A stretch of 64,000 nucleotides of DNA from Pyrinomonas methylaliphatogenes. Its GTDB lineage: Bacteria; Acidobacteriota; Blastocatellia; Pyrinomonadales; Pyrinomonadaceae. The stretch covers positions 852,705 through 916,704 of the forward strand of contig NZ_CBXV010000008.1 of assembly GCF_000820845.2 (NCBI RefSeq). The letters are read 5' to 3'. A program made the position numbers and the translations under genes. The notes under the pieces were generated by a model. It was not told where the DNA came from, searched no databases, and worked only from the letters and a program-made list of their open reading frames with translations. Shown piece by piece: positions 1 to 9,289 of this stretch; position 1 is the stretch's first letter, and the number at the start of each line of letters is the position of its first letter.

Positions 1-318
1 CACGAGCACGACTTTGGTCGGTTCGCTGACGACGATCCCGAACGGGATGAGATTGCCCAGCGAATCGCCGATCAGATAGGCCTGAAGCGCTTCACCGAAG
101 CCGAGCCTTTCGTCGCCCTCCACGCAGCGCGTCCACGCGAGCGAACGCACGGCGGGGCGGACCCCAGAGATGAGAAGTACGAGCAGAAAACCGACTCCGA
201 GTTGAGCGACCGCTTGCGCGACGTTCCCTACACCCGTGCGCCAGAGGTAGTAGGCGAAAAGCAGTAAGCCCGCGAGCGTGAAGATCGCGCTCAACGGGGC
301 CATGAGCCTTCTTGCCAT
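1..318 (-). CDS. Lysylphosphatidylglycerol synthase TM / flippase-like membrane protein (3' end outside window)
   Basis: Only the first 106 codons are present; the frame stays open to the window edge, so the C-terminus is missing. The start ATG at 316-318 has GGAGG about 14 nt upstream. An in-frame ATG at 301-303 is a second option. The protein opens with a short basic stretch, a hydrophobic segment near residues 8-25, and a second near 36-52. It then reads YLIGDSLGNLIPFG followed by SEPTKV, which resembles the loop between early helices of the MprF-type transmembrane (UPF0104, flippase-like) family. That family acts in the inner membrane on lipids or lipid-linked substrates. The substrate cannot be told from this fragment, and assignment rests on hydrophobic pattern plus this one motif. 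Confidence 0.6.
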   Translation of the reverse strand, partial: MARRLMAPLSAIFTLAGLLLFAYYLWRTGVGNVAQAVAQLGVGFLLVLLISGVRPAVRSLAWTRCVEGDERLGFGEALQAYLIGDSLGNLIPFGIVVSEPTKVVLV

Positions 319-478
319 CGTCTGCTGCCCTGCCTCCAAAAATAAGTTGGCCGTAGAAACAAAAACGCTTCGCCACCGGACGAAGCTTAAGTGAAGCGCC
401 ATTCTGGAGACAAACCGCGGACGATCGCAGAGCGGATCTGAGGCCGCGCCTGTCGCGCTTAGGTGCGCCCTCTTCGGT

Positions 479-507
479 TTGTGGCGCGACCGCAAGTGCA
501 CTATAAT
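479..507 (+). promoter_or_regulatory. Sigma-70-type promoter for the acyl-CoA dehydrogenase gene
   Basis: TTGTGG at 479-484 and a perfect TATAAT at 502-507 are separated by 17 bp. They lie about 100 bp upstream of the start codon at 608, in the divergent spacer between the flippase-like gene and the dehydrogenase gene. Confidence 0.6.
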
Positions 508-607
508 CGCCGCTCGGGGAAGCTCCAGCGCGCGGCAGGCTTGGGGGTTGAGGTCAAGCAGTCCTCTCCATATTTTGTGGTGAAAGATTCTCATCAAGCG
601 GAAGAAG

Positions 608-1768
608 ATGGATTTGGTGGCACCGTTAACCGTTCTGCGAGAAGAAGAGGAGATGTTCCGTGCCTCGGTGCGCGAATTTGCCGAAGGCGAGATTCGCCCG
701 CGCGTCGAGCAGATGGATGAGAACCAAAAGCTCGATCCAGCTATCATCGAACAGTGCTTCGCGCTCGGTTTGATGGGGATCGAGACGCCTGAAGAGTATG
801 GCGGCGCGGGCGGCTCTTTTTTTACGGCGATCCTCGCCGTGGAAGAGCTCTCGCGCGTCGATCCTTCGGTTGGCGTCTTCGTCGATGTCCAAAATACGCT
901 CGTCAACAACGCCATCTTACGCTGGGGCAACGGGGCGCAAAAGAGGAGATACCTTTCGCGTTTAGCGACAGAGGCGGTCGGCGCCTATGCTTTGAGCGAA
1001 GCCGGATCAGGGTCGGACGCTTTTGCCATGCAGACGCGCGCCGTCGATAGGGGGGATCATTACGTGCTCAACGGGCGCAAACTCTGGATTACGAACGGCA
1101 ACGAAGCGGAGATCTTCATCGTCTTCGCCAACGCCGATCCAGAAGCCGGCTACCGTGGCATTACCGCCTTCATCGTCGAACGCGGGTTCGAAGGTTTCTC
1201 CGTCGGCAAGAAGGAGAACAAGCTCGGCATTCGAGCCTCCTCGACCGTCGAGCTGATCCTGGAGGATTGTCGCGTGCCGAAAGAGAACGTCCTCGGCGAA
1301 GTCGGCAAAGGTTACAAGGTCTCGATCGAGACTTTGAACGAAGGGCGCATCGGCATCGGCGCGCAGATGATCGGGTTGGCCCAAGGGGCGTTCGAGGCGG
1401 CGCTCAAGTATACGGGCGAGCGCGTGCAGTTCGGTAAAACCATCAATCAATTCCAAGCGGTGCAGTTCCAATTGGCTGAGATGGCGACCGAGATCGAAGC
1501 GGCCCGTTTGATGGTTTACAACGCCGCGCGCTTGAAAGATGCCGGGCGCCCGTTCGTCAAAGAGGCTGCGATGGCCAAGCTTTATGCGTCGCGCGTCGCG
1601 GAATTCGTCGCCTCGAAAGCGATCGAGTTGTTTGGCGGTTACGGCTTCGTGAAGGATTATCCGGTCGAGAAATATTGGCGCGATTCGAAGATCGGCGCCA
1701 TCTATGAAGGCACATCGAACATGCAGTTGCAGACGATCGCCAAAACGCTCATCGGAGGGAGAGGGTGA
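608..1768 (+). CDS. Acyl-CoA dehydrogenase (short/branched-chain type)
   Basis: A 386-residue cytoplasmic flavoenzyme of normal family length that introduces the alpha-beta double bond into acyl-CoA and passes electrons to ETF. The FAD/substrate signature ALSEAGSGSDAFAMQT lies near residue 125, followed by LNGRKLWITNG. The C-terminal IYEGTSNMQLQTIAK carries the expected catalytic glutamate at about residue 367. ATG 608 follows a purine-rich GGAAGAAG. A small TPR gene and a fused 2-oxoacid dehydrogenase E1 follow on the same strand. This suggests branched-chain amino acid breakdown: E1 makes branched acyl-CoA and this enzyme oxidises it. The chain-length preference is inferred from context, not seen directly. 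Confidence 0.92.
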   Translation: MDLVAPLTVLREEEEMFRASVREFAEGEIRPRVEQMDENQKLDPAIIEQCFALGLMGIETPEEYGGAGGSFFTAILAVEELSRVDPSVGVFVDVQNTLVNNAILRWGNGAQKRRYLSRLATEAVGAYALSEAGSGSDAFAMQTRAVDRGDHYVLNGRKLWITNGNEAEIFIVFANADPEAGYRGITAFIVERGFEGFSVGKKENKLGIRASSTVELILEDCRVPKENVLGEVGKGYKVSIETLNEGRIGIGAQMIGLAQGAFEAALKYTGERVQFGKTINQFQAVQFQLAEMATEIEAARLMVYNAARLKDAGRPFVKEAAMAKLYASRVAEFVASKAIELFGGYGFVKDYPVEKYWRDSKIGAIYEGTSNMQLQTIAKTLIGGRG

Positions 1769-1808
1769 ACGAAGCCGCTTGAGCTTTGTTCGCCCACGGA
1801 TTGCTCTT

Positions 1809-2129
1809 ATGACGGAGTCGCGCGTCGAGATCCTCGAACGGATGCTCGCATCCGATCCAGAAAATCCCGCCGTCCTCTTTGGACTCGCCAAGGAGTATGA
1901 GAAACTCGGTCGCGCCGAGGCGGTGATCGAAACGCTCAAGCGCTATCTCGATCTCGCCGATGACGAAGGCAATGCGTATGGCATGCTGGCCCGAGCTTAT
2001 GAGAAGCTCGGGAAGCGAACGGAAGCGCGCGCGGCGCTCGAGCGCGGGATCGCCGCCGCGGAGCGGCATGGGCACCCTTCGATGGCCGAAGAGTACCGGA
2101 TGATTCTGGAAAGCGATTATGCCGAGTGA
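1809..2129 (+). CDS. Small TPR protein
   Basis: A 106-residue protein made almost entirely of tetratricopeptide helices. PAVLFGLAKEYEKLGRAEAV and NAYGMLARAYEKLGKRTEAR show the A/Y/G/A spacing of two TPR units. The frame can be read further upstream, but that part overlaps the end of the acyl-CoA dehydrogenase and is not TPR-like, so ATG 1809 was chosen. It is probably a cytoplasmic scaffold. It lies between the acyl-CoA dehydrogenase and the E1 gene in what looks like one transcription unit. No catalytic motif is present and no specific partner can be named. Confidence 0.75.
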   Translation: MTESRVEILERMLASDPENPAVLFGLAKEYEKLGRAEAVIETLKRYLDLADDEGNAYGMLARAYEKLGKRTEARAALERGIAAAERHGHPSMAEEYRMILESDYAE

Positions 2130-2196
2130 GCGAAAGGTCGGGTTGAAAGCCGAAAAGAGTTCTCGCTTGAGGAGCGTATGCAAGGAGTGGTGAAGT

Positions 2197-4320
2197 ATGG
2201 CGACCCAGATTAAAACACAGCCCCAGATTTATCGCGGCCTCGAACGCGATCAGCTCATTTCCATCTACCGCACGATGTACATGTCGCGGCGGCTCGACGA
2301 TAAGGAGATACAGCTTAAGGGGCAGAACAAGATCTTCTTCCAAATTAGTGGCGCCGGGCATGAAGCCGTGCTCGTGGCCGCCGGAATGGTCCTGCGCCCG
2401 GCGTATGATTGGTTCTATCCGTACTATCGAGATCGCGCCCTATGCTTGCAATTAGGTGTTACGCCGCTCGAGATGTTGCTCGCCGCCGTCGGGGCCGAGG
2501 CCGATCCGAGTTCGCACGGTCGCCAGATGCCTTCTCACTGGGGAAGCAAAAGATTGAACATCGTTACGCAATCATCGCCGACAGGCACGCAATTCTTACA
2601 AGCGGTCGGTTGCGCCGAAGCGAGCTATCGCGCTGCGCTGATAGATGAGATCAAAGATTTGGTTGTCGGATTCAAAGGCGATGAGGTCGTCTATTGCTCG
2701 GCGGGGGATGGCGCGACGAGCGAGGGTGAGTTCTGGGAGGCGTTGAATACGGCTTGCAACCTGAAACTGCCGATCCTGTTTTTGATCGAGGACAATGGAT
2801 ATGCCATCAGCGTGCCCGTCGAAGTCCAAACGCCTGGCGGCGACATCTCGCATCTGGTCTCGAACTTTCCGCATCTGCTGGTCGAAAGATGCGATGGGAC
2901 CGATCCTTTGGAATCGCTCGAAGTCCTCCAACGCGCCGTCGCCTATTGCCGTGAACGGCGAGGTCCTGCGCTCGTACACGCGAAAGTCATTCGTCCGTAT
3001 TCGCATTCGCTTTCGGATGACGAGCGGCTCTATCGTCCGGAGGAAGAACGGGCGCAGGATGCCAAACGCGATCCGCTTCGCCGCTTCTCGCAACTTCTGC
3101 TCGATGAGGGGATCGCGACGGAAGAGGAGTTGCGACGGCTCAGAGAAGAAGTAGATGCTGAGATCAATCGTGCGGCTGATCTTGCGCTCGCCAGTCCGCA
3201 GCCGGCGCCGGAGACGGCGACGCTTTTCGTCTTCTCGCCGGATGTCGATCCGACCTCCAAAGAGTTCGATACCGAAGAAGGAGTCGAACTCTCGGGCAAC
3301 ATGGGGACGATGGTCGATCACATCAATCGCTGCTTGCACGAGGAGATGGCACGCGACCCGCGCATCCTCGTCTTCGGCGAAGATGTGGCCGATTGTTCGC
3401 GCGAGCAATACCTCGATAAAGTGAAGGGCAAGGGCGGCGTCTTTAAAGTGACGGCGGATCTGCAACGGCGCTTCGGCAGCGCGCGCGTCTTCAACACGCC
3501 GTTGGCGGAAGCGAATATCGTCGGACGCGCCATCGGCATGGCGACGCGCGGGCTCAAACCGGTCGTCGAGATCCAATTCTTCGATTACATCTGGCCCGCT
3601 TATCACCAGATCCGCAACGAGCTGGCGTTGATCCGCTGGCGCTCAGGCGGTGAGTGGAAGGCGCCCGTCGTGATCCGCGTGCCCATCGGCGGGTACCTGA
3701 AGGGCGGGGCCGTCTATCATTCGCAATCGGGCGAGACAGTCTTTACGCACATCCCGGGGTTGCGCGTCGTCTATCCATCGAACGCGCTCGACGCCAATGG
3801 GTTATTGCGCACGGCGATCCGCTGCGACGATCCCGTCCTCTTCCTCGAACATAAACACCTTTACCGGCAGGCTTACAATAAATCTCCTTATCCCCCAGCC
3901 GATTTCATGATCCCATTCGGGAAAGCGAAGACCGTGCGGCGCGGCGATGATCTGACGATCATCACCTACGGCGCGCTGGTCCAACGTTCGCTGGTCGCTG
4001 CGAGGTTGGCAGAGCAACGAGGGATCAGCGTTGAGGTGATCGATCTGCGCACCCTTGTTCCCTACGACTGGCAAGCGATCGCCGAAAGCGTCAAGCGCAC
4101 CAATAAAGTCATCGTCGCGCATGAAGATTCGCGCTCGTTCGGTTTCGGCGCGGAGATCGCCGCGCGTATCGCTGATGAGCTGTTCGAGTATCTGGACGCA
4201 CCAGTTCGGCGCGTCGCCGCGCTCGACACTTTCGTCGCTTACGCCCCGCAGCTTGAAGATGCCATCCTGCCGCAGGTCGAGGACGTGCTGCAGGCGATCA
4301 CGGATCTTTACGAATACTGA
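2197..4320 (+). CDS. 2-oxoacid dehydrogenase E1, fused alpha and beta subunits
   Basis: A 707-residue thiamine-diphosphate enzyme that decarboxylates a 2-oxoacid and acylates the lipoyl E2. The alpha half (about 1-330) carries the TPP/Mg motif GDGATSEG near residue 170 with NGYAISVP downstream, and the loop [11 protein letters not shown] typical of branched-chain 2-oxoacid dehydrogenases. The beta half (about 370-707) has [25 protein letters not shown] and the late [10 protein letters not shown] segment. Elsewhere the two subunits are usually separate genes. The joined form spans one open frame with no internal stop. AAGGAG lies ahead of ATG 2197. Neighbouring acyl-CoA dehydrogenase fits branched-chain amino acid catabolism; no E2 or E3 gene is in the window. 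Confidence 0.9.
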   Translation: MATQIKTQPQIYRGLERDQLISIYRTMYMSRRLDDKEIQLKGQNKIFFQISGAGHEAVLVAAGMVLRPAYDWFYPYYRDRALCLQLGVTPLEMLLAAVGAEADPSSHGRQMPSHWGSKRLNIVTQSSPTGTQFLQAVGCAEASYRAALIDEIKDLVVGFKGDEVVYCSAGDGATSEGEFWEALNTACNLKLPILFLIEDNGYAISVPVEVQTPGGDISHLVSNFPHLLVERCDGTDPLESLEVLQRAVAYCRERRGPALVHAKVIRPYSHSLSDDERLYRPEEERAQDAKRDPLRRFSQLLLDEGIATEEELRRLREEVDAEINRAADLALASPQPAPETATLFVFSPDVDPTSKEFDTEEGVELSGNMGTMVDHINRCLHEEMARDPRILVFGEDVADCSREQYLDKVKGKGGVFKVTADLQRRFGSARVFNTPLAEANIVGRAIGMATRGLKPVVEIQFFDYIWPAYHQIRNELALIRWRSGGEWKAPVVIRVPIGGYLKGGAVYHSQSGETVFTHIPGLRVVYPSNALDANGLLRTAIRCDDPVLFLEHKHLYRQAYNKSPYPPADFMIPFGKAKTVRRGDDLTIITYGALVQRSLVAARLAEQRGISVEVIDLRTLVPYDWQAIAESVKRTNKVIVAHEDSRSFGFGAEIAARIADELFEYLDAPVRRVAALDTFVAYAPQLEDAILPQVEDVLQAITDLYEY

Positions 4321-4375
4321 CCGTGATCAGGTGGGGCAGCCGCTTTCTGGGCGAAGTTAAATTAGCTAGGTCGCT

Positions 4376-5575
4376 TCATTCGCCAGCCCGCGTTTGCGCC
4401 AGCCGCATCGCTTGACGGCGAACGGTCTCGGAAACGTTTCTATTCTGTGCGAGCGCTCTGAGGTCTTTGGCATACAGCCTCGGCAGTATATTGATCGCCG
4501 TCGGGATCGGCGTGCGCGGGTTGCGTGCGAGGTTATGGATGATCGGATAAGAGCGCGCCCATGTCCGATTGAGCGCGATCAGACGAAGCACCTCTTCGGA
4601 TACCGTGCGCATCGCGGCGATGCTTTCGACCTCGTGATCGGTAAGGCGCGGGTTTTTGATGACGGCGGTCGCGACGATTTTGTTCGGATCGCGGATCAGG
4701 ATCGAACGAACCTCACGATCTCCTTTCATCGCAAGGCGTACGCGATCCTTTACGCTCATGAACATGATGCGGCGGATGAGCGAGATCCTTTCGGGCGACG
4801 CTTCGCCTTCGATCTGCGTTTCGGCGATGAGGCGTTCAACATGCGCCGCGCGTTGCGCCTCCGTCTCCTCGATGAACTCTTCGATCTTTTCGAATGGCAA
4901 CCACGAATCGTCAACGTCTGCATCGGAAACTTCAATGTGCGTCGCGAGCAGCCACAAACTCCCTTCGTCCGCCATTTGTGTCGGGCCGAGCGATTCAGCC
5001 GCCTCGATGAATTCAGCCGCCGCCGCTAGCCCACGCGCGCGCATCTCTTCGGCGATCTGGCGCGCGCCGCGCTCTTTCTCGAAGAATTCGCGGCGAGTCT
5101 CGCGCGCGCGGCGCTCGGCTTCAGATGTGCGCGCCGGATTCTGCAAGATGGCTTCGATGATTTCGGGCGCGCGGATCAATCGTTGCTGATTGATGGCGAT
5201 GATTTCTAGAAGCGCGCCATCGCGCGTCGAGCGCGCAAGCTCGGCGATCGCTTCATCCGGAGTCTGCTGACAGAACGCGATCGCTTCATGTAGTTCGCGA
5301 CTCAGATCTTGACGAGAAGCCAGATAGGCGAGCGCGGCGGGCGAGAGTTCATCAGCGCGCACGGCGTTTAACAGCTCCTCTTGCTTTTGCGCCCGTAGAG
5401 TCGTTTCGGCGGCTTCAGCTATCTCCTGATCTTGACTCTTTCGCAGCTCGATCAGAACGTCGAGCAGATCGGATTGCGGTAGCGGTAACAGCCCTCGCGC
5501 CGCCGCCAGTTGTGCTGCCCGCGGCGCCGCGCCTGAAAGGATCGCTTGAACTGCAGGGTTGACCTTTGTGGTCAT
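4376..5575 (-). CDS. HEAT-repeat-like helical protein of unknown function
   Basis: A 399-residue, highly charged, mostly helical protein with no signal peptide, membrane segment or catalytic motif. The C-terminal third contains repeated segments ending in 'NP' or 'N': SILIRDPNKIVATAVIKNPR, HNLARNPRTPIPTAINILPR and LRALAQNRNVSETVRRQAMR. This pattern resembles leucine-rich-repeat-variant or HEAT-like alpha repeats. Residues 165-200 are rich in E and R and may form a coiled coil. It is convergent with the E1 gene (55 bp apart, no obvious terminator between) and divergent from the TonB receptor. A protein-interaction role is plausible but not shown. Confidence 0.65.
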   Translation of the reverse strand: MTTKVNPAVQAILSGAAPRAAQLAAARGLLPLPQSDLLDVLIELRKSQDQEIAEAAETTLRAQKQEELLNAVRADELSPAALAYLASRQDLSRELHEAIAFCQQTPDEAIAELARSTRDGALLEIIAINQQRLIRAPEIIEAILQNPARTSEAERRARETRREFFEKERGARQIAEEMRARGLAAAAEFIEAAESLGPTQMADEGSLWLLATHIEVSDADVDDSWLPFEKIEEFIEETEAQRAAHVERLIAETQIEGEASPERISLIRRIMFMSVKDRVRLAMKGDREVRSILIRDPNKIVATAVIKNPRLTDHEVESIAAMRTVSEEVLRLIALNRTWARSYPIIHNLARNPRTPIPTAINILPRLYAKDLRALAQNRNVSETVRRQAMRLAQTRAGE

Positions 5576-5901
5576 GGGCGGTGTGATTCTAACACCATCC
5601 TGCCTCGGAAAAGCACTGGGAGCGGAGGGGATTCGCTCATCTCCGAAAAAATGGATTCTCCATCCGAAATTTCGTAGCGATCCGTTCGCAGAGAGGGGGA
5701 CGTGATGCTGCTTTGTCGCTCTAAATGGTTGTCCTGTGATGAGTTATAAAAGAGGCGGGGCGCGCACGCGAGAAGCGGTCCGAAATTTGCTTTATAAAAT
5801 TCGAACGGCGAAAGCGATGCTGAATTAAGAGTGATTTGACGCGCATCGCCTTCCCGCGAGAAGCGTAATCTTTCGGTCAATAGGTCTAAGGAGATGAAGT
5901 T
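5576..5901. other. Divergent intergenic spacer (326 bp)
   Basis: It holds the upstream regions of the HEAT-like gene (minus) and the TonB receptor (plus). It is more A+T-rich than its surroundings, with CTTTATAAAAT around 5790-5800 and AAGGAG at 5888-5893 serving the receptor. No well-spaced promoter pair, RNA or direct repeat was recognised. Confidence 0.5.
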
Positions 5902-8900
5902 ATGAAGAGGAATCTTGTCTATGCCTTTGGACTGCTTGGTTTGATCTGCACGCTCTTTTGGGGGCAAGCGGCGGCGCAGACGGCAACGACCGGATCGATT
6001 GAAGGGACCGTGACGGATCCGAATGGGGCAGCTGTTCCCGGGATGACCGTGACGGTAGCGGGACCGAATTTAATTCGCCCTCAGTCGGCTACGACTAATG
6101 AATCGGGTTTCTATCGTATCCCGAATTTGCCTCCGGGGCGCTACACCGTGACGGTGGAAGCGGCCAAAGGGTTCGCTAAGTTTGAGCAGCAGAACGTCGA
6201 AGTCAATCTGTCGAGGACTTCGACCGTCGAAATCCAATTGCAACCGCAAGCGGCGACGGCGACCGTCGAAGTTTCGGCGGGTGCTGGTGCGGTGATCGAT
6301 ACGACCACCAACACGACCGGAGTCAACGTCTCGACGGAGTTGTTCTCCAATCTTCCGACCCAGCGTACCGTGCAATCGCTCTACACGATTGCGCCCACAG
6401 TAGCTCGTTCGGGTCTGCGCGATGCTTCGGGGCGCGATCGCGATCCATCGGTGGCGGGCTCATCTGGACCAGAGAACAACTACATCCTCGATGGCATCAC
6501 GGTGACCGATCCGGCGTTTGGCGGATCTGGGGCCAATCTGCCGTTTGAGTTCGTGCAGGAAGTGGAGATCAAGACGGGCGCCTTCAGCGCCGAGTATGGG
6601 AAATCGACGGGCGGCATCTTCAACGTCATCACTAAGAGCGGGGGCAATGAATTTCATGGCGATGCCTTCGCCTATTTCAACCCGAAGGATTTCGTCCGCG
6701 CGACCAAATATTTCTCCTTTACCGGTTCAGCGCCCAACGGTTTCTCCGAGCTGGATGCCGGTTTCGATCTCGGTGGCCCGATCGTCAAGGATAAGCTTTG
6801 GTTCTTCGGCGCGATCAATCCGCAGCGACGCAAGAACTACTTCTTGACGCAGACTTTCCGGCAACAGGTGAATAACGAGATCACGACGCCGTTCTACGCC
6901 GGCAAGGTCACGTGGGGGATAAGCAAGGATCACATCTTGACCTTCTCCACTTTTGGCGATTATTCGACGGAGAAAGGCTTCCTGTTCGGCGGCTCCGGTT
7001 TCGGGGCTGATCTGAACAGTTTCCGGGGAGAGGTCCAACGCGGCGGCTCGAACTACACGGTGCGGTTGAATTCCACCTTCTCTCCGAACTTCATCGGCGA
7101 ATTCGCCTTCGGATTGCACCTGCAACGTCTCAACACGATCCCTGATCCGAGCGTCAAAGACGTTCCGCTCGTGACGGATAATTTCGCCATCCTGACCTCG
7201 AACGGGACAGTCGCCCCGGTGGTCAATACCAACGTGCAGGCTTCCGACAGGTCGTTTATCAGTTATGTCAACGCACCCGGCGGGAGTCTGCAGCGCGGCT
7301 ATGTCCGCCAAGGTTTCGGGCTGTTTTCCACCCAAGACCGCGACCGCGTTGAGGCGGCAGCTCGTTTGCAGAGCATTTACGGGCGCAATACCTTCAAATA
7401 TGGCTTCGAGTATAGCCGCAACAAGTATAACATCGACACGCGCTCGACTGGTCCATCTGTTACCTTCGCGAATCCGCTGGGCCTACCCTTCTCGAACGGT
7501 TCTGATGTCAACCAGGTGAGCGGCTATCGGGTGACGAACAACTTCAGCGTATGCACGACGCGCGGGACTTTGATCGTTTGTCCCAGCGCCAGCGCTGCTG
7601 CCAGAGCCGCTTTGATCGCGAGTCTGGCGGGCTACACGGGGGCGATTCAAGGCGCGATCACGCAGAACGAAGCGTTGAACAATCCGTTCCTCATCCTCGG
7701 CAGCGTCCGCGTGCGCGATTTCAAGAACATCGCAAAGACGCATACGGATGTCGAGAGCTTCTACTTCCAGGACGAGTTCAAGGTGTCGCGCAACGTGCAG
7801 TTGATCGGCGGGTTGCGCTGGGACTTCCAGCAATCACATGGCAATGAGGGGAAGACCTATCTGACGCTGAACAACTTCTGGGATAACTTGCAACCGCGAG
7901 TGGGCATCACGTGGGATTTCACGGGGCGCGGACGCGGAAAAGTCTTCATCAATGCTGCGCGCTTCGTCGAAGCTCCGATCCCATTGGATGTCAACGTTCG
8001 TGCGGGTAGCGAGAACAGCCAGACGGATAAGAACTTCAACGTCAGCCGATATGGCGCTCCGGCAGATGCTTTCATCGTTCCGGGGATCACGCCCGTGAAC
8101 CTCGGGGCTGAGCCGACGCCGATCGATCCGGGGTTGAAGCCACAGACGGTGAAAGAGTACACGGCTGGGATCGAGTATGAGGTGGCCAGAGATCTTGTGC
8201 TCGGTTTCCGTGGCGTCTATCGCGCACAGGGTAACGTCATCGAAGATGGTTCGTTCGATGATGGTGAACATTACTTCCTGTTCAATCCCGGACGGCGAAG
8301 CGCCGATGGCGTGACGACTGAGGATAAAGCTTGCGCGAATCCATCCATCGGATGTTTCGGGAGCGCGCGGCGCTACTATCGAGCGTTTGAGGTCACGGCG
8401 CAAAAACGGTTTGCGCGCAATTATCAATTCATCGCCTCGTATGTGTACTCGAGCTTGATCGGCAACTATGAGGGGCTCTTCCGCAACGACAACGGGCAAT
8501 CTGATCCGAACATCACCTCGTTGTTCGATCTGGTGAGCTTGCTCGTCAACACATACGGGCGTTTGCCGAACGATCGTCCGCATCAGTTCAAGTTCGACGG
8601 AAGCTACCGGACGCCGTTCAATCTGCTGATCAGCGGCTCGTTCCGCGCGCAGTCGGGCATCCCCTTCAATCAACTGATACCGCATCCTGTGTACGGCAAT
8701 AACGAAGGGTTCGGCTTGCCGCGCGGTACGGCCATCGTGCCGCAAACGCCAGTCGTCCCGGGAGTGCCCAACAAGGTCGATAGCGTCGGTAAGAATCGCA
8801 CGCCGACGACCTTCAACCTCGATTTGGGCGCTTATTATCCGATCGTCTTCGGCGAGAATCGCCAACTGCGTCTGCAGTTCGATTGGTTCAATGTCTTCAA

Positions 8901-9048
8901 TAACCAACGGGCGATCAGGTTGGATGAGACCTTCTTGATCAACAGCGGGGTTACTGGGGTGCCGCCCGTCCCCAATCCGTTCTATGGGTCGGGCACGATC
9001 TTCCAGTTCCCGTCATCGTTCCGTTTGGGTATCAAGTATCAGTTCTGA
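5902..9048 (+). CDS. TonB-dependent receptor with N-terminal carboxypeptidase-regulatory domain (Oar-like)
   Basis: A 1048-residue outer-membrane transporter. The signal peptide covers about residues 1-26 (hydrophobic core then QAAAQ). A carboxypeptidase-regulatory-like beta sandwich follows at about 33-110 (GSIEGTVTDPNGAAVPG). The plug comes next, with NNYILDGITVTDP and FSAEYGKSTGGIFNVITKSG. A long beta-barrel ends in the aromatic C-terminus FRLGIKYQF expected for BAM recognition. Large receptors of this architecture are expanded in Acidobacteriota and Bacteroidota and usually take up oligomers such as glycans or peptides. The substrate is unknown. AAGGAG lies 8 nt before ATG 5902. A strong terminator follows at 9083, so it is probably monocistronic. 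Confidence 0.93.
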   Translation: MKRNLVYAFGLLGLICTLFWGQAAAQTATTGSIEGTVTDPNGAAVPGMTVTVAGPNLIRPQSATTNESGFYRIPNLPPGRYTVTVEAAKGFAKFEQQNVEVNLSRTSTVEIQLQPQAATATVEVSAGAGAVIDTTTNTTGVNVSTELFSNLPTQRTVQSLYTIAPTVARSGLRDASGRDRDPSVAGSSGPENNYILDGITVTDPAFGGSGANLPFEFVQEVEIKTGAFSAEYGKSTGGIFNVITKSGGNEFHGDAFAYFNPKDFVRATKYFSFTGSAPNGFSELDAGFDLGGPIVKDKLWFFGAINPQRRKNYFLTQTFRQQVNNEITTPFYAGKVTWGISKDHILTFSTFGDYSTEKGFLFGGSGFGADLNSFRGEVQRGGSNYTVRLNSTFSPNFIGEFAFGLHLQRLNTIPDPSVKDVPLVTDNFAILTSNGTVAPVVNTNVQASDRSFISYVNAPGGSLQRGYVRQGFGLFSTQDRDRVEAAARLQSIYGRNTFKYGFEYSRNKYNIDTRSTGPSVTFANPLGLPFSNGSDVNQVSGYRVTNNFSVCTTRGTLIVCPSASAAARAALIASLAGYTGAIQGAITQNEALNNPFLILGSVRVRDFKNIAKTHTDVESFYFQDEFKVSRNVQLIGGLRWDFQQSHGNEGKTYLTLNNFWDNLQPRVGITWDFTGRGRGKVFINAARFVEAPIPLDVNVRAGSENSQTDKNFNVSRYGAPADAFIVPGITPVNLGAEPTPIDPGLKPQTVKEYTAGIEYEVARDLVLGFRGVYRAQGNVIEDGSFDDGEHYFLFNPGRRSADGVTTEDKACANPSIGCFGSARRYYRAFEVTAQKRFARNYQFIASYVYSSLIGNYEGLFRNDNGQSDPNITSLFDLVSLLVNTYGRLPNDRPHQFKFDGSYRTPFNLLISGSFRAQSGIPFNQLIPHPVYGNNEGFGLPRGTAIVPQTPVVPGVPNKVDSVGKNRTPTTFNLDLGAYYPIVFGENRQLRLQFDWFNVFNNQRAIRLDETFLINSGVTGVPPVPNPFYGSGTIFQFPSSFRLGIKYQF

Positions 9049-9082
9049 TCGTCCGTTTCGGGCTAAACCGTGAGGTGATCGA

Positions 9083-9123
9083 GGAGAAGCGGGAATCTGC
9101 TCCCGCTTCTCCTTGCTCTTTTT
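9083..9123 (+). terminator. Rho-independent terminator after the TonB receptor
   Basis: A perfect 12-bp stem pairs 9083-9094 with 9101-9112 around a 6-nt loop, followed by a T-rich tract ending in five T at 9119-9123. It lies 35 bp after the receptor stop codon. Confidence 0.85.
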
Positions 9124-9289
9124 GTGAGATAATCGGTGGGCGGAAGTGAGACCATCCGATCGGGAGGCCAGGGGAAGAGTTAGGACCATCAGGGAGGATG
9201 TGTGACAAAGGATTGATCGCGAGCCGGACGTAAAAGGCGTGGCCGGCTGGCGAGGACGATCCGAGATGATTCGGCAGGAGGGAGGGCCC

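Noticed and set aside
1007-1939. Long minus-strand open frame antisense to the acyl-CoA dehydrogenase gene (and many similar long shadows such as 2596-3606, 7834-8907, 12145-13089, 12848-13636 and 62030-63031)
   Set aside because: They mirror codon bias of strong genes on the other strand or in another frame, have no family features or ribosome-binding sites, and the opposite frames encode recognised proteins.
5779-5801. Promoter at CTTTATAAAAT upstream of the TonB receptor
   Set aside because: No -35 element at an acceptable distance; listed only as an A+T-rich stretch.
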